DNA of 64,000 bases from Emticicia aquatilis (GCF_014644295.1 NZ_BMKK01000002.1:124001-188000), one strand, 5' to 3'. Shown: positions 18,777 to 28,066, counted from the first letter of the stretch. Numbers and translations are program-made. The notes: generated by a model not told the origin, from the letters alone.

Positions 18777-20804
18777 CTATTTCTTAATTATCAATTTCTG
18801 TCCAAGTTTTACATTTTGGTCGTTCATGTCGTTCCACTCTTGTACTTGCTTAGTTGTTACGCCATATCGCTTCGAAATACTATAAAGTGTTTCTCCTTTT
18901 TGTACAACGTGCGAGGTGCTTGACGTAGCAGCTGGTTTCGTTGTTTTTGGCTCTACAACGGCAGCAGGAGTATTTCCTTTCGGTTGTTTAACAATCAAGG
19001 TTTGACCTACTTTTACACGTTCGCTGGTGGTGATGTTATTCCATTCGGCTAAGTCTTTTACCGAAATATTATACTGACGAGCAACGCTGTAAAGTGTCTG
19101 GCCAACATCAACTGTGTGTACGCCCGAACTCGATGAAGTAGTTGTTGGGGCTGGCGTAGTAGTTGTTTTTACTGGTGCCGATTTTACAGTAGTTGGTGTC
19201 GGATTCACTGGTGTATTCTTTACCGCAGCTGGAGGTGTTGGATTCACAGGTGCTTTCTTGGGTTCGGCTGGAGTTACATCGTCTCTGTCCGAAATCACAA
19301 TTATATCATCTTCTTCTCTTGAAGGACGATTATTTTTCTTGCCACTTTCCTCTACAATCACACTTTCAGGAATTATAGGTTTAGACGTTGGTTTTGTTGG
19401 TTTTTCGGTAGTTTCAGGCTGACGAGCATCTTTTACCAAAACCTTTTCTTCCGTTCCATCATATTGCTCTTTCATTGGCACTTTTTCCAATTCTTCGCTG
19501 TCTTTACCGTTTAAATACTCAATTGGTTGGTCTTTCGGACGTTTTTTCTGCAAATAAACCACTCTACCTTTCTGGATTCTTTGCACAGTATTCATGCGGT
19601 TGAGGCGAAGTAAATTCTTCATACGAATACCGTACATTTGCGAAATCTGCCACATGGTTTGTCCTGTCAAAACAACATGATGAGGCACTGGGCCTTTGCG
19701 GTCTTTTTTCTTCAAATAATAAATTTTACCTTCTTCAACTAAGTCTTTGTCGGTCATATCATTATAGCGAAGAAAATCCACAATTTTCATTTTGCCACTT
19801 CTTGCCAATGAAGCCACATCATCGCCTGGTTTTGCCAAAATACCTTTTTTACCATTGATTTCGTAGAAAATTGGTTCTTCTTCCGAAGCGGTCACTACCG
19901 TTACTCTTTTCAAAATCGGGAATGCGGCATCACTGGTTGCCAATTCATTTTGACGATTAAGTTTCGACTGTACGTCTTCTAAGTTTTCGGCAGGAACTAA
20001 GATTGCCACCGAATAATCTTTATCGGTCGGAATCGTACTTGTGAGCAACCACGAATTGTATTTTTTCAATTCGTTTACATCAATATTGGCCATTGATGCA
20101 ATATCATTGAGGGTTTTACCTTTTGTTTTTTTGTATTCAACAAACGAAAAACGAGATTCTTTCAAACGATTGATTCGGTATTCAAAAGCAATACGGTGTG
20201 CAATTGCTTTAATCAAATAACGGTCAGTTTGAGCGTCGAAGTCAACTTCATTGGCATAAGACCATTGTGATGGAACAATTTTGCTAATGCCAGTTGCACC
20301 AAGCGAATAAGAAAAAAGTGAAGAAATCCAGTTTTTATAAATCAGATTATTACGTTTGATATATAAAGCAGCAGCTCTTGTAGAAGCATAAATATTTTTA
20401 CGTTCGTCTATTTCTTTATCAACTCGTAGGCCAACTTCTTGAGCAGTTGTAGGCTTCATTTGCCAAAAACCAACGGCATTTGATGTAGAAATTGCATCAG
20501 GTAGGAGCGAACTTTCGGCCACGGCCACGTATTTAAAATCTTCGGGTACTTCTTCTTCTTCGAGAATATTTTCAATGATTGGAAAATACCATTGAATTCG
20601 CTCAAGTTTATCGAGTAAGTATTTGTTTTCGGGAGTAAGTAAAGAATTGACCTCTTTTTGAACAAGTTTTTGGGCGTCTGCGTCGAGTTTCACGGTTACA
20701 CCCGCAAACTCTAATTTTTTAGGGACTTCAGGAAGTATAGCCTGCTGGGCAAATACTCCTTGAATGCTTATAAGCAAAAGTAGTAAAGCAACGTTTTTTT
20801 TCAT
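18777..20804 (-). CDS. LysM-containing lytic transglycosylase (MltD-like)
   Basis: From the ATG at 20804 (MKKNVALLLLLISIQGVFAQ) it has a clean signal peptide and 675 residues. Residues ~75-235 are the SLT catalytic domain: the Glu in AVAESSLLPDA, then SNAVGFWQMKPTTAQEVGL and SLGATGISK. Then come four LysM-type segments, with a Thr/Pro-rich linker (PTPPAAVKNTPVNPTPTT) before the last two: a YNDMTDKD repeat, HHVVLTGQTMWQISQMYG, VHTVDVGQTLYSVARQY and HVVQKGETLYSISKRYG. It cleaves the glycan strands of peptidoglycan with formation of 1,6-anhydro ends. The 36 extra codons to 20912 fall in an intergenic repeat and are not coding. The O-methyltransferase gene lies upstream on the same strand. Confidence 0.94.
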   Translation of the reverse strand: MKKNVALLLLLISIQGVFAQQAILPEVPKKLEFAGVTVKLDADAQKLVQKEVNSLLTPENKYLLDKLERIQWYFPIIENILEEEEVPEDFKYVAVAESSLLPDAISTSNAVGFWQMKPTTAQEVGLRVDKEIDERKNIYASTRAAALYIKRNNLIYKNWISSLFSYSLGATGISKIVPSQWSYANEVDFDAQTDRYLIKAIAHRIAFEYRINRLKESRFSFVEYKKTKGKTLNDIASMANIDVNELKKYNSWLLTSTIPTDKDYSVAILVPAENLEDVQSKLNRQNELATSDAAFPILKRVTVVTASEEEPIFYEINGKKGILAKPGDDVASLARSGKMKIVDFLRYNDMTDKDLVEEGKIYYLKKKDRKGPVPHHVVLTGQTMWQISQMYGIRMKNLLRLNRMNTVQRIQKGRVVYLQKKRPKDQPIEYLNGKDSEELEKVPMKEQYDGTEEKVLVKDARQPETTEKPTKPTSKPIIPESVIVEESGKKNNRPSREEDDIIVISDRDDVTPAEPKKAPVNPTPPAAVKNTPVNPTPTTVKSAPVKTTTTPAPTTTSSSSGVHTVDVGQTLYSVARQYNISVKDLAEWNNITTSERVKVGQTLIVKQPKGNTPAAVVEPKTTKPAATSSTSHVVQKGETLYSISKRYGVTTKQVQEWNDMNDQNVKLGQKLIIKK

Positions 20805-20849
20805 TTTATTAGGAAAAATATGGGTTCTATTGTAATGGTTAATCTTTAT

Positions 20850-20938
20850 TTGGTTACTTGTTATTGGTGAACTGGTTGTTGGTGAATTGAGTATTGAAGA
20901 ACTACTAACCAATAACCACTAACGAGTAACAAATACCC
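20850..20938. repeat. imperfect inverted repeat of GGTTATTGGTGA-type words
   Basis: GGTTACTTGTTATTGGTGAA on the left is mirrored by ACCAATAACCACTAACGAGT and AACAAATACC on the right, around a short loop. The same word set recurs at 42537-42642. The element fills the gap between the O-methyltransferase stop and the transglycosylase start. Confidence 0.55.
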
Positions 20939-20940
20939 AA

Positions 20941-21579
20941 TCACAACTTCCTTACAACAATAAGTCCGTCTCGTATGGGTAATAATATGTTTTCGGTGCG
21001 TGGGTCATCGTGTAATTTTTGGTTGAATGCCCTAATCGAAACCGTGTCTTTATCTTTTTTACTTGGGTCGGCTACTTTTCCACTCCACAGTACATTATCC
21101 GAAATGATATAACCTCCCTGCCGGACTTTATCGAATACTAAATCATAGTATTTATCGTAATTGAGCTTGTCGGCATCAATAAAAACCAAGTCGAATGTCT
21201 GTGTGAGTGTTGGAATGATTTCAAGAGCATTGCCAATTCTGAACTCAATTTTGTCTTTTAGTGGCGATTGATTGAAAAAACTTCTCACGAAATCTTCCAG
21301 CTCTTCGTTTACATCAATGGTCAGTAATTTGCCATTTTCTTGTAGCCCTTCGGCCAAGCACAAAGCCGAATATCCAGTGTAAGTACCAATTTCAAGAATA
21401 TTCATCGGACGAATCATGTGCGAAAGCATCGAAAGAAAACGTCCTTGAAAATGACCTGATAACATGCGTGGTTGTAAGACCTTGGCGTGGGTTTCTCGGT
21501 TTAATTTACTGAGAATCTCGTTTTCGGTCGAGGTATGAGCCACACAATATTCATCAAGTTCGTCACTAATAAACTCCAT
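20941..21579 (-). CDS. class I SAM-dependent O-methyltransferase
   Basis: A 212-residue methyltransferase of the catechol/caffeoyl-CoA type. SAM-binding motif I is ILEIGTYTGYSALCLAEGL, then LLTIDVNEELEDFVRSFF. The metal-binding region is LVFIDADKLNYDKYYD, and IISDNVLWSGKVADP follows as in this family. Length and motifs are complete. It probably methylates a hydroxyl of a small aromatic substrate using Mg; the substrate is unknown. A long inverted repeat lies upstream at 21641-21735. Confidence 0.92.
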   Translation of the reverse strand: MEFISDELDEYCVAHTSTENEILSKLNRETHAKVLQPRMLSGHFQGRFLSMLSHMIRPMNILEIGTYTGYSALCLAEGLQENGKLLTIDVNEELEDFVRSFFNQSPLKDKIEFRIGNALEIIPTLTQTFDLVFIDADKLNYDKYYDLVFDKVRQGGYIISDNVLWSGKVADPSKKDKDTVSIRAFNQKLHDDPRTENILLPIRDGLIVVRKL

Positions 21580-21640
21580 TTTATACTACACTGATTGGTT
21601 TTTAAGTGTTGGTGAAAATTGAATTGATAACATTTTTTTA

Positions 21641-21735
21641 ACCACGGAGTTGCCCAGAGTATAAAAATCACAGAGTTTTTCAATTTATTCTTTTTGTAAC
21701 TCCGTGTTGTACTTTGTGTACCTCTGTGGTAAAAT
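21641..21735. repeat. ACCACGGAGT-type dispersed inverted repeat
   Basis: ACCACGGAGTTGCCCAGAGT near 21640 is mirrored by a copy whose complement reads ACCACAGAGGTACACAAAGT at 21710-21735, with ATCACAGAGTTTTTC in between. Such ACCACAGAGTTACACAGAG words are common mobile-looking repeats in Bacteroidota (general knowledge). Confidence 0.6.
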
Positions 21736-21899
21736 ACTATCAATTAAATAGTTCTTTGTACTTAAGTAAGCTAAATGCCTATTAATTACAAAATTAGAAC
21801 ATTTTTTAGAAATCCTAACAAATTAGGTTATTTTTTTTGAAATAATCAAATTTATAATAAAAATTATATTTTCAATAAAAAATGAAAATTATTTTTTTG

Positions 21900-21945
21900 G
21901 AATAAAATAAAAAGGAAGCCTTCGCTTTAAGCGAAGACTTCCCTG
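21900..21945 (-). terminator. intrinsic terminator of aroC
   Basis: GGAAGCCTTCGCTT and AAGCGAAGACTTCC form a stem of ~14 bp with one mismatch (21911-21941). On the minus strand a T-rich tail follows. It is just downstream of the aroC stop. A related word (GGAAGACTTCGC, then GCGAA) occurs at ~12090-12112 before hpt. Confidence 0.75.
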
Positions 21946-21963
21946 AAAATTCGTATAAATATT

Positions 21964-23043
21964 TTATACTTTATTTGATTTTGCTCTTAAACTAAAGTCT
22001 GCTAAAACCAATGCCGCCATCGCTTCGACGATTGGCACGGCACGAGGTAATACACAAGGGTCGTGGCGACCTTTTCCCGAGACAATTACTTTTTCGCCTT
22101 CAGCATTCACACTTTCTTGGTCTTGCATAATGGTAGCTACTGGCTTGAAAGCGACTTTAAAATAAATATCTTCGCCATTAGAAATTCCACCTTGAATACC
22201 GCCCGAAAGATTGGTTTTGGTGTGAACCTTGCCATCTTCTCCGATATAAAATTCGTCGTTATGTTCCGAACCGTATAACTCAATGCCTTCGAATCCGCTG
22301 CCGTATTCAAAACCTTTTACGGCATTTATTCCGAGCATTGCTTTACCGAGTTCGGCATGAAGTTTATCAAAAACAGGTTCTCCCCAACCCACAGGCACAC
22401 CTTTGATAACACATGTAATGATTCCACCAATCGAATCGCCTTTTTTGCGAGTTTCATCAATGTAATCAAACATTTTTTGAGCCATTTCTTCGTCAGGACA
22501 ACGCACCGCATTATCATCTGTTTTTGAAAGGTCGAGTTCCCAATATTGCTTGTCGAGCTTTAATTTGCCCACCTGCGAAACGTAGGCTTGAATCGTAATA
22601 TTATTGGTAGAAAGAAGCGTTTTTGCCAATGCACCCGCAGCTACACGAGCAGCCGTTTCACGAGCCGAACTGCGTCCGCCACCACGATAATCACGGTTGC
22701 CGTATTTGGCTGTGTAGGTATAGTCAGCGTGCGAAGGACGAAATTGAGTAGCAATATGACTATAATCTTTAGAGCGTTGGTCTTCGTTCGGAATTACCAT
22801 TGCAATGGGCGTTCCAGTAGTTTTTCCTTCAAAAACCCCCGAAAGAACTTGAAATTCATCAGATTCTTTGCGTTGAGTAGTGATTCTTGACTGACCAGGC
22901 TTGCGTCTATCTAACTCGTTTTGAATGAAATTTTCATCGAATTCAACTCCCGCTGGGCATCCATCAACAATTACTCCGATTGCCTTTCCGTGAGATTCTC
23001 CGAAAGTCGATATTTTAAAGATTTTTCCGTATGTGCTACTCAT
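21964..23043 (-). CDS. aroC: chorismate synthase
   Basis: Last enzyme of the shikimate pathway, converting 5-enolpyruvylshikimate-3-phosphate to chorismate with reduced FMN. The 359-residue length is normal. Signature segments are all present: [35 protein letters not shown], the [20 protein letters not shown] block (split by the family as FMN-binding), [13 protein letters not shown], and the C-terminal [20 protein letters not shown]. The ATG at 23043 fits the family start ([19 protein letters not shown]). It lies downstream of batD on the same strand, separated by a REP-like element. No other aro genes are in the window. Confidence 0.98.
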   Translation of the reverse strand: MSSTYGKIFKISTFGESHGKAIGVIVDGCPAGVEFDENFIQNELDRRKPGQSRITTQRKESDEFQVLSGVFEGKTTGTPIAMVIPNEDQRSKDYSHIATQFRPSHADYTYTAKYGNRDYRGGGRSSARETAARVAAGALAKTLLSTNNITIQAYVSQVGKLKLDKQYWELDLSKTDDNAVRCPDEEMAQKMFDYIDETRKKGDSIGGIITCVIKGVPVGWGEPVFDKLHAELGKAMLGINAVKGFEYGSGFEGIELYGSEHNDEFYIGEDGKVHTKTNLSGGIQGGISNGEDIYFKVAFKPVATIMQDQESVNAEGEKVIVSGKGRHDPCVLPRAVPIVEAMAALVLADFSLRAKSNKV

Positions 23044-23075
23044 TTATTAAATATATATTTTCAGTTATTTAAACA

Positions 23076-23118
23076 GCGAAGTGAAACCGCCCTACGTTCG
23101 GTTCACTCCACTTTATTC
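23076..23118. repeat. 43-bp REP-like element at the batD stop codon (copy 1)
   Basis: Read on the minus strand from the last batD codon, it begins GAATAAAGTGG and continues GTGAACCGAACGTAGGGCGG, then TTTCACTTCGC. It is identical at 38 of 43 positions to 37173-37215. In both places it starts at the terminal GAA-TAA of the upstream gene. GTGAACCG can pair with CGGTTTCAC. Confidence 0.7.
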
Positions 23119-24483
23119 ATTATTAGCTTTTTTCTTTCTTCTCCAATTAAACAGATATAAACTACCTACTAACATGCAGATTATCAGTAAGTTAGATATG
23201 TTTTTCAAAACCTCTTGATAATTGGTTTCGGTTCGAGAAGTATCGAGTTTATCTATTCCTGCAAAAATATCATTCGAGGTATCGGTATCTTTATCGGCAA
23301 TGGTTTTACCTAAAACCTTGATTTTTAGAGCCGATTTAAGTGTATCATACTGCCCTTTTTTTGTATTGAAAAACACCCAAAAGAAATATTTATCGAATTG
23401 ATATTGGCCCGAATCTTTGGGTAAAATTCGGTATCGGAATAGTTTCTCTCTGCTTGGTTGTCCATTTGGTCGATTTTCTTTGATTTCGGGTGGGTAGAAA
23501 TCAAAAAAACTATCATTAGTTGGCGAGGTGACATTAACCGTAGAAAAGTTGCCATCGCCCACAATTTTGAACAAATAGCTAAAACTCTTGCCTGTATTGA
23601 TTTTTCGAGTTTCGATTTGCTCGACCAAACTAAAATTTCCAGCCGAAACTTTATCTTTGAGCGGATGCTCGGGTAAATCCAAGACCGAAATAGTCTGAGG
23701 AGTATCTTTGAAAACAATACTTTCTTTAGTGTTTTTAATGGTCTGAACCATCCTTAACTCAACCACAGGAATATTAATGGGTTTACTGTTGAGCGGAAAG
23801 TAGTTTGCTTCAAAAAACTGGTAAGAAAGATATTTTTTGCCGTTAATGCTTGTCGGAACGCCCTTCAAATCTGAAATCAGGATTCGTTGTTCTAAGCAAT
23901 CAGGAGATTTTATTTTCTTGGCAATAGCATCGACCTGAGCATTCAAATCATCGGCAAAATCCATTTTAATAGTATTGCTTTCGGCCACATAGAAGGCAAG
24001 AGAAACTCTGAAACCTTCACCCACATAAACTTTGTTTTTACTGACATTCATGGCTAAAAAAGCATTGTTCTTAGCTTTTTCTGGTGAAATCGTCTCGTTT
24101 TCTTCCTCAGCATTATCGACTGGCGAATTGACTATGATATTAAATGCCTCGTTTGTGTAGTCTTTATTGTTAACCGTCAACGTAAAACTCGGAATCTTGA
24201 AATTTCCTTCTTTGGTTGGCGTGTAGGTTTGAGTGATGGTATAGCCAAGCGGATTCTTTGAGAATACTTTTTGTCTTGCTCCTTTTGTAAAGCTCGGAAG
24301 CTCAGGAAAGGCACTCATGGCCGATTTATCTGTGTTTCGAATGATAACTTTAATCGTGAAGTTTTCTTCCAGTAAAATATTCTTTTTACCCAATTCGATT
24401 CTAACGTCTTCTTGAGCCAAAGCAAAATTGGATACTAAAAAGAGTAAAAAAATATAGAAAATATGTAACTTACGGCCATTCAT
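23113..24483 (-). CDS. batD: BatD-family membrane protein
   Basis: A 456-residue envelope protein with an N-terminal signal peptide (FYIFLLFLVSNFALAQ), Ig-like beta domains with the family pattern YTPTKEGNFKIPSFTLTVN and VYVGEGFRVSLAFYV, and one C-terminal membrane helix (~430-448) followed by RRKKKANNE. BatD belongs to the Bat aerotolerance systems with MoxR and VWA proteins, but none of those partners are in this window, so this is an orphan copy. A TAnnTTTG box (TATTTTTG, 24488-24495) lies only five bases before its ATG, so its mRNA may be leaderless. It is divergent from the BNR-repeat gene. Confidence 0.9.
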   Translation of the reverse strand: MNGRKLHIFYIFLLFLVSNFALAQEDVRIELGKKNILLEENFTIKVIIRNTDKSAMSAFPELPSFTKGARQKVFSKNPLGYTITQTYTPTKEGNFKIPSFTLTVNNKDYTNEAFNIIVNSPVDNAEEENETISPEKAKNNAFLAMNVSKNKVYVGEGFRVSLAFYVAESNTIKMDFADDLNAQVDAIAKKIKSPDCLEQRILISDLKGVPTSINGKKYLSYQFFEANYFPLNSKPINIPVVELRMVQTIKNTKESIVFKDTPQTISVLDLPEHPLKDKVSAGNFSLVEQIETRKINTGKSFSYLFKIVGDGNFSTVNVTSPTNDSFFDFYPPEIKENRPNGQPSREKLFRYRILPKDSGQYQFDKYFFWVFFNTKKGQYDTLKSALKIKVLGKTIADKDTDTSNDIFAGIDKLDTSRTETNYQEVLKNISNLLIICMLVGSLYLFNWRRKKKANNE

Positions 24484-24517
24484 TTTACAAAAATAACCAC
24501 TATTCTCTTTGTTTGCT

Positions 24518-25552
24518 ATGATTCGCCAGTTTTTTAAGAAAAAAGCTCATTTACTGTTCATTTTGCTATCTGCCAATACCATAAATGCCCAATGGATAAA
24601 GCAAGAGTCAGGAACAGATGCCTCATTTCGCTCGATTCATGCCATCAGCAAAAAAGTCGTGTGGGCAGGAGGGAGCAAAGGCACTGTTTTGCGAACAACC
24701 AATGCGGGGGCTACGTGGCAGGTAATAAAGGTTAGTGGTGCAGAGAAATTGGACTTTAGGGATATTTATGGCGTAAACGAAAAAGTGGCTTATATCATGA
24801 GTGCGGGTTTGGCCGAAGAAGGAGCAGCGAAGGTTTTCAAAACAAGCGATGGGGGCAATACTTGGAAAGTTGTTTTGGAATATAAAGATAAAGGTGTGTT
24901 TTTTGATTCGATGGATTTTTGGAATGAAAAAGAAGGGATTTTGATTGGCGACCCAATTGATGATAAACCTTTTATTTTACGTACACTCGATGCTGGAAAT
25001 ACTTGGCTGCGTATTAATAAAGAAAAATTGCCTCCCGTACTCGAAGGCGAAGCATCTTTTGCATCAAGCGGAACTTGCGTAGCGATTCAACCCAACGGCA
25101 GGGCATGGCTCAATACTCAAAGTAGAATTTTCTTCACATCTGATAAAGGCGAAACTTGGCAGGTTTATCAGACTCCATTCAAAAAAGGACAAACCGCCGG
25201 GATTTTTGGTTTGCATTTTTGGAATGAAAATCAAGGAATTGCCGTAGGTGGCGATTATAAAAATGATAAAGAAAAGATTGATAATGTAGCCATCACGCAC
25301 GATGCTGGAAAAACTTGGGAGTTTTTGCCAACTGCAAAACCCGATGGCTTGAAAGAGTCGGGTTGGAGGTTGCCCAACAAAAGTTTGTTATTGGTCGGAA
25401 CTTCGGGTACGAGCCTACTCGGTGAAGACGGTGGGACGCCACCCGAACCCGAATGGAAAGCCATTGATACAGAATCTTTTCATGCAATTTCGTGCTTCAA
25501 AGACGCCTGTTGGGCAATTGGCGGCAAAGGAAATTTAGCAAAATGGAAATAG
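24518..25552 (+). CDS. secreted BNR/Ycf48-like beta-propeller protein
   Basis: About 344 residues with a signal peptide (MIRQFFKKKAHLLFILLSAN). The frame also opens at a TTG at 24509, but the ATG at 24518 gives a normal signal sequence. Repeated Asp-box-like words (TTNAGATWQVI, TSDGGNTWKVV, TLDAGNTWLRI, TSDKGETWQVY, THDAGKTWEFL) mark a WD40/YVTN-like propeller of the photosystem-assembly-factor Ycf48/HCF136 superfamily, annotated in Bacteroidota as 'oxidoreductase'. No catalytic residues can be named. Probably periplasmic. It converges on the DUF6249 gene, with an inverted repeat between them. Confidence 0.88.
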   Translation: MIRQFFKKKAHLLFILLSANTINAQWIKQESGTDASFRSIHAISKKVVWAGGSKGTVLRTTNAGATWQVIKVSGAEKLDFRDIYGVNEKVAYIMSAGLAEEGAAKVFKTSDGGNTWKVVLEYKDKGVFFDSMDFWNEKEGILIGDPIDDKPFILRTLDAGNTWLRINKEKLPPVLEGEASFASSGTCVAIQPNGRAWLNTQSRIFFTSDKGETWQVYQTPFKKGQTAGIFGLHFWNENQGIAVGGDYKNDKEKIDNVAITHDAGKTWEFLPTAKPDGLKESGWRLPNKSLLLVGTSGTSLLGEDGGTPPEPEWKAIDTESFHAISCFKDACWAIGGKGNLAKWK

Positions 25553-25643
25553 TTCTGAGTTGAGAGTTCTGAGTGCAGAAGCGTATAATTTTTTAAATAC
25601 CTAATGGTAACTCAGAACTCAACACCCTAAACACAGAACTCTA
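25552..25643. repeat. imperfect inverted repeat of AGTTCTGAGT words
   Basis: AGTTCTGAGTTGAGAGTTCT and GAGTG are mirrored by ACTCAGAACTCAACACC and ACACAGAACTCT. It lies between two convergent genes and can fold as a terminator for both. Word composition differs from the other copies but layout is the same. Confidence 0.55.
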
Positions 25644-25991
25644 CTTGCTTCTTTCGTCGATTTTGAGTTGGATATAGTACGAAACTAATAAACCTGCTCC
25701 ACCAAAGAACATAATCAAAGCAGGGTAGAGGGCTTCGTTATCTTCTTTTACGCTGGCAATCATATTTGCTACAAAAATACCCAGTCCAACGCCAACAAAA
25801 AGACATCCCCAGCGGAGTGCTGATGCTGGATTTACTTTTGCACTTTGTTTCTGAGGTAAAGCAATACCTTTTTCAATCATTGCCATTCTTTCGTCGTTAT
25901 CGAATTTTCTTAAAATAATCATTAATCCGACAAAGCCTAAAATGGCTGTAATAGGAATCGACATTGCTACAATAGCTGCTCTTGGGTCCAT
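25641..25991 (-). CDS. two-helix membrane protein (DUF6249-like)
   Basis: A 116-residue integral membrane protein. The first helix is IVAMSIPITAILGFVGLMII, and two more hydrophobic stretches are WGCLFVGVGLGIFVANMIA and ALIMFFGGAGLLVSYYIQL. Between them sits a charged loop with RKFDNDERMAMIEKGIALP, the pattern of DUF6249 proteins. These are commonly found near sigma-factor/anti-sigma pairs in Bacteroidota. Such a pair is next to it here, divergently placed, ~250 bases away. Function unknown. Confidence 0.8.
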   Translation of the reverse strand: MDPRAAIVAMSIPITAILGFVGLMIILRKFDNDERMAMIEKGIALPQKQSAKVNPASALRWGCLFVGVGLGIFVANMIASVKEDNEALYPALIMFFGGAGLLVSYYIQLKIDERSK

Positions 25992-26243
25992 AATCTTGTA
26001 TATGTTTTATGTATTGAAATTTTATTTTGCTAATAGGATGCAGGTTTCTTATTGCAGGTTACAGCCTATAATAATTAAGAATTAAGAATTGAGAGTTAAG
26101 AATTGTTTAAAGTGTTGATTATAAGTAAATTAGTGTTAAAATATTTACCCCAAATTTCTTGAGATATTTTTGTGAAAGTCATAAAACTAATTATTTAATC
26201 TTTTAAGTGTAACCTTTTCAAAACAATCTGCATCAAATCGGTT

Positions 26244-26819
26244 GTGAATGATAATCAGAAAGATATAAACCTACTCAATCGTATTCGGACTGGCGATAAA
26301 TCGGCTTACAAGGAGTTGATTAATCGGCATAAAGACTATGCCTTTACGGTTGCGTACCGAATTCTGAATAATAGAGAAGATGCCGAAGAAGTAGCTCAAG
26401 ATGCTTTTATGCAGGTTTTTGGGGCTTTGTCTTCTTTTAATTCTGAATCAAAATTCACTACTTGGTTTTATCGAATCGTTTTCAATGCGGCTTTGATGCA
26501 AAAACGCAAGAATAAAGTAGAGGCGGTTGATATTGAAAGTTCATCAGAGGCATTTATGGTAAGTCATTCGAGCGATTCGGCCGAAGATTTAAGAAAAAAT
26601 GAAAGAAAAATAGCTATACAGAAAGCCTTGCAGAACCTTTCGGCCGATGATACTACCATGATAACTTTATTTTATTTGAAAGAATTATCGCTCGAAGAAA
26701 TTGCCGAAGTAACGCATGTAAGTGCCGAAACAGCCAAAGTAAAAATCCACCGAGCCAGAAAACGTTTAGCCGAAGAGATGAAAAAACTCTTGAAAGACGA
26801 AGTGAAGAGTTTGTTATGA
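26244..26819 (+). CDS. ECF-type RNA polymerase sigma factor
   Basis: A 191-residue sigma-70 family protein starting at GTG (26244); no ATG in frame fits the family start (NDNQKDINLLNRIRTGDKSA). Region 2 is AYKELINRHKDYAFTVAYRI followed by LNNREDAEEVAQDAFMQVF. Region 4 is LQNLSADDTTMITLFYLKEL, then SLEEIAEVTHVSAETAKVKI HRARKRL. It directs RNA polymerase to a regulon probably controlled by the next gene, a membrane protein with anti-sigma-like layout. The ~280 bases upstream (25992-26243) show short AATTAAGAATT direct words. Confidence 0.94.
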   Translation: MNDNQKDINLLNRIRTGDKSAYKELINRHKDYAFTVAYRILNNREDAEEVAQDAFMQVFGALSSFNSESKFTTWFYRIVFNAALMQKRKNKVEAVDIESSSEAFMVSHSSDSAEDLRKNERKIAIQKALQNLSADDTTMITLFYLKELSLEEIAEVTHVSAETAKVKIHRARKRLAEEMKKLLKDEVKSLL

Positions 26820-26853
26820 ACGAAAGTAATTACGAAATTTGTTATGCACGAAA

Positions 26854-27357
26854 ATGATTATGAAAATGCTAACTGACGAACAAATATTTGATATTTTGGA
26901 TGGTTGTGCTTCAAAAGAGATTTTGTCACAACACCAAAACTTATTGACTGAATCGGCGGAGTATAAGGCATACTTTGACGAGTTAGAAGCAGTGCATTTC
27001 GATTTAGCCGATTTGAACATTGAAAAACCATCGGCTGAATTTACCGAAAATCTTTTGGCAAATATTGCTTACGCTCCAGTCAAAAAGAAATCGTGGAGCA
27101 GCCAACTTACTTGGATATTTTTGGCATTGATGTCGGTATTTTTTGTAGTAACTATAGGGCTGGCCGTATTTTATTTCTCAAACTCAACTTCAGCGATTGC
27201 GATTCCGAGAGTAAATAACTTAGAAGTTATCAATGATTTTTCGACAGATTTATTGGTAAAAGTGATTCTTTTAATCAATTTGATAGTCATACTGGCCATT
27301 TTTGATAAGAAAGTACTTAAACCATACTTTATGAATAGAAAGGTGCGTCTAAGCTAA
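26854..27357 (+). CDS. probable membrane anti-sigma factor
   Basis: About 167 residues: a soluble N-terminal part (LTDEQIFDILDGCASKEILS, then ELEAVHFDLADLNIEKP) resembling the short zinc-less anti-sigma domain of ECF partners, then two membrane helices (LTWIFLALMSVFFVVTIGLA and LVKVILLINLIVILAIF). It follows the sigma gene after ~35 bases, the usual sigma/anti-sigma order. Candidate ATG starts are at 26854, 26860 and 26866. The anti-sigma role rests on position and topology, not on a strong motif. Its 3' end overlaps the convergent GNAT gene by nine bases. Confidence 0.75.
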   Translation: MIMKMLTDEQIFDILDGCASKEILSQHQNLLTESAEYKAYFDELEAVHFDLADLNIEKPSAEFTENLLANIAYAPVKKKSWSSQLTWIFLALMSVFFVVTIGLAVFYFSNSTSAIAIPRVNNLEVINDFSTDLLVKVILLINLIVILAIFDKKVLKPYFMNRKVRLS

Positions 27358-27792
27358 ATTCATCAAAAAGCTAAAGCCATGTTTCTGAAAGCCCAGCGAT
27401 TCGTAGAATTGGTGGGCTTTTTCACGTTTTAGGTTGCTCGAAAGACTCATTTTATAGCAGCCTTTTTCTTTGGCATAATTCAGAGCATATTCCATCATTA
27501 ATTTTCCGATGCCTTTTCCTTGCACAGCAGGCAAAACCCCAACATCCTCAACCACCGCCGATGGCGTACCCTGATGAGCCATATTTTCCATGATAAGTAT
27601 GGCAAACGTTCCAATAAGTTGCTGCTCATATTCTGCTACAAATACTTTATAATCAGGATATTGCTGCTGTTTTAAGAATATTCTTTGGGCTTTTTCAACC
27701 GATAAAACTTTTCCATTGTCGAGCGATTCGGCATAAATGTGCAGAATATCTTTCACGTCATTGAGCGTTGCTTGGCGAATTATTACTTCCAT
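27349..27792 (-). CDS. GNAT-family N-acetyltransferase
   Basis: From the ATG at 27792 (MEVIIRQATLNDVKDILHIY) it is 147 residues. The acetyl-CoA binding motif A is VEDVGVLPAVQGKGIGKLMM, with the QGKGIG loop intact. Motif B follows as GCYKMSLSSNLKREKAHQFYESLGF, split as GCYKMSLSSNLKREKAH and QFYESLGFQKHG. It moves an acetyl group from acetyl-CoA to an unknown amine substrate. A nine-codon extension from a TTG at 27819 is possible but lacks family similarity. Confidence 0.92.
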   Translation of the reverse strand: MEVIIRQATLNDVKDILHIYAESLDNGKVLSVEKAQRIFLKQQQYPDYKVFVAEYEQQLIGTFAILIMENMAHQGTPSAVVEDVGVLPAVQGKGIGKLMMEYALNYAKEKGCYKMSLSSNLKREKAHQFYESLGFQKHGFSFLMNLA

Positions 27793-27857
27793 CAGAATAT
27801 TTTCAAACTTTTTAACCAAACACTAAGTTATACATTCTCAGTTAAAAAAATAAAGTT

Positions 27858-28028
27858 GTGAGTAAAAGAAAAAGTGAAAATGGGGCTATACTCAATCAAA
27901 AGTATGCCACCGAAGACTATTATTATGAGAACGGATTCTTGATTTTTACGAGTGCATATCACCTAAAGCGTGGTTATTGCTGTAAAAACGGATGTCGTCA
28001 TTGTCCGTATGGATATAAAAAAATATAA
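27858..28028 (+). CDS. DUF5522 small Cys-rich protein
   Basis: A 56-residue frame beginning at GTG (27858): SKRKSENGAILNQKYATEDY, then a conserved C-terminal half FTSAYHLKRGYCCKNGCRHC followed by PYGYKK. The CC-x4-CxxC pattern is typical of DUF5522 and suggests metal binding. It is below usual length cut-offs. It lies just upstream of rpmB, with the rpmB promoter starting ~30 bases after its stop. Confidence 0.85.
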   Translation: MSKRKSENGAILNQKYATEDYYYENGFLIFTSAYHLKRGYCCKNGCRHCPYGYKKI

Positions 28029-28058
28029 ACTATACTTTTTCCTTTCCAAAAAAATATG

Positions 28059-28066
28059 TAATTTTG
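28059..28066 (+). promoter_or_regulatory. TAnnTTTG promoter box for rpmB
   Basis: TAATTTTG fits the Bacteroidota -7 box and lies 54 bases before the rpmB ATG. A clear -33 TTTG is not seen at the ideal distance. Confidence 0.5.
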
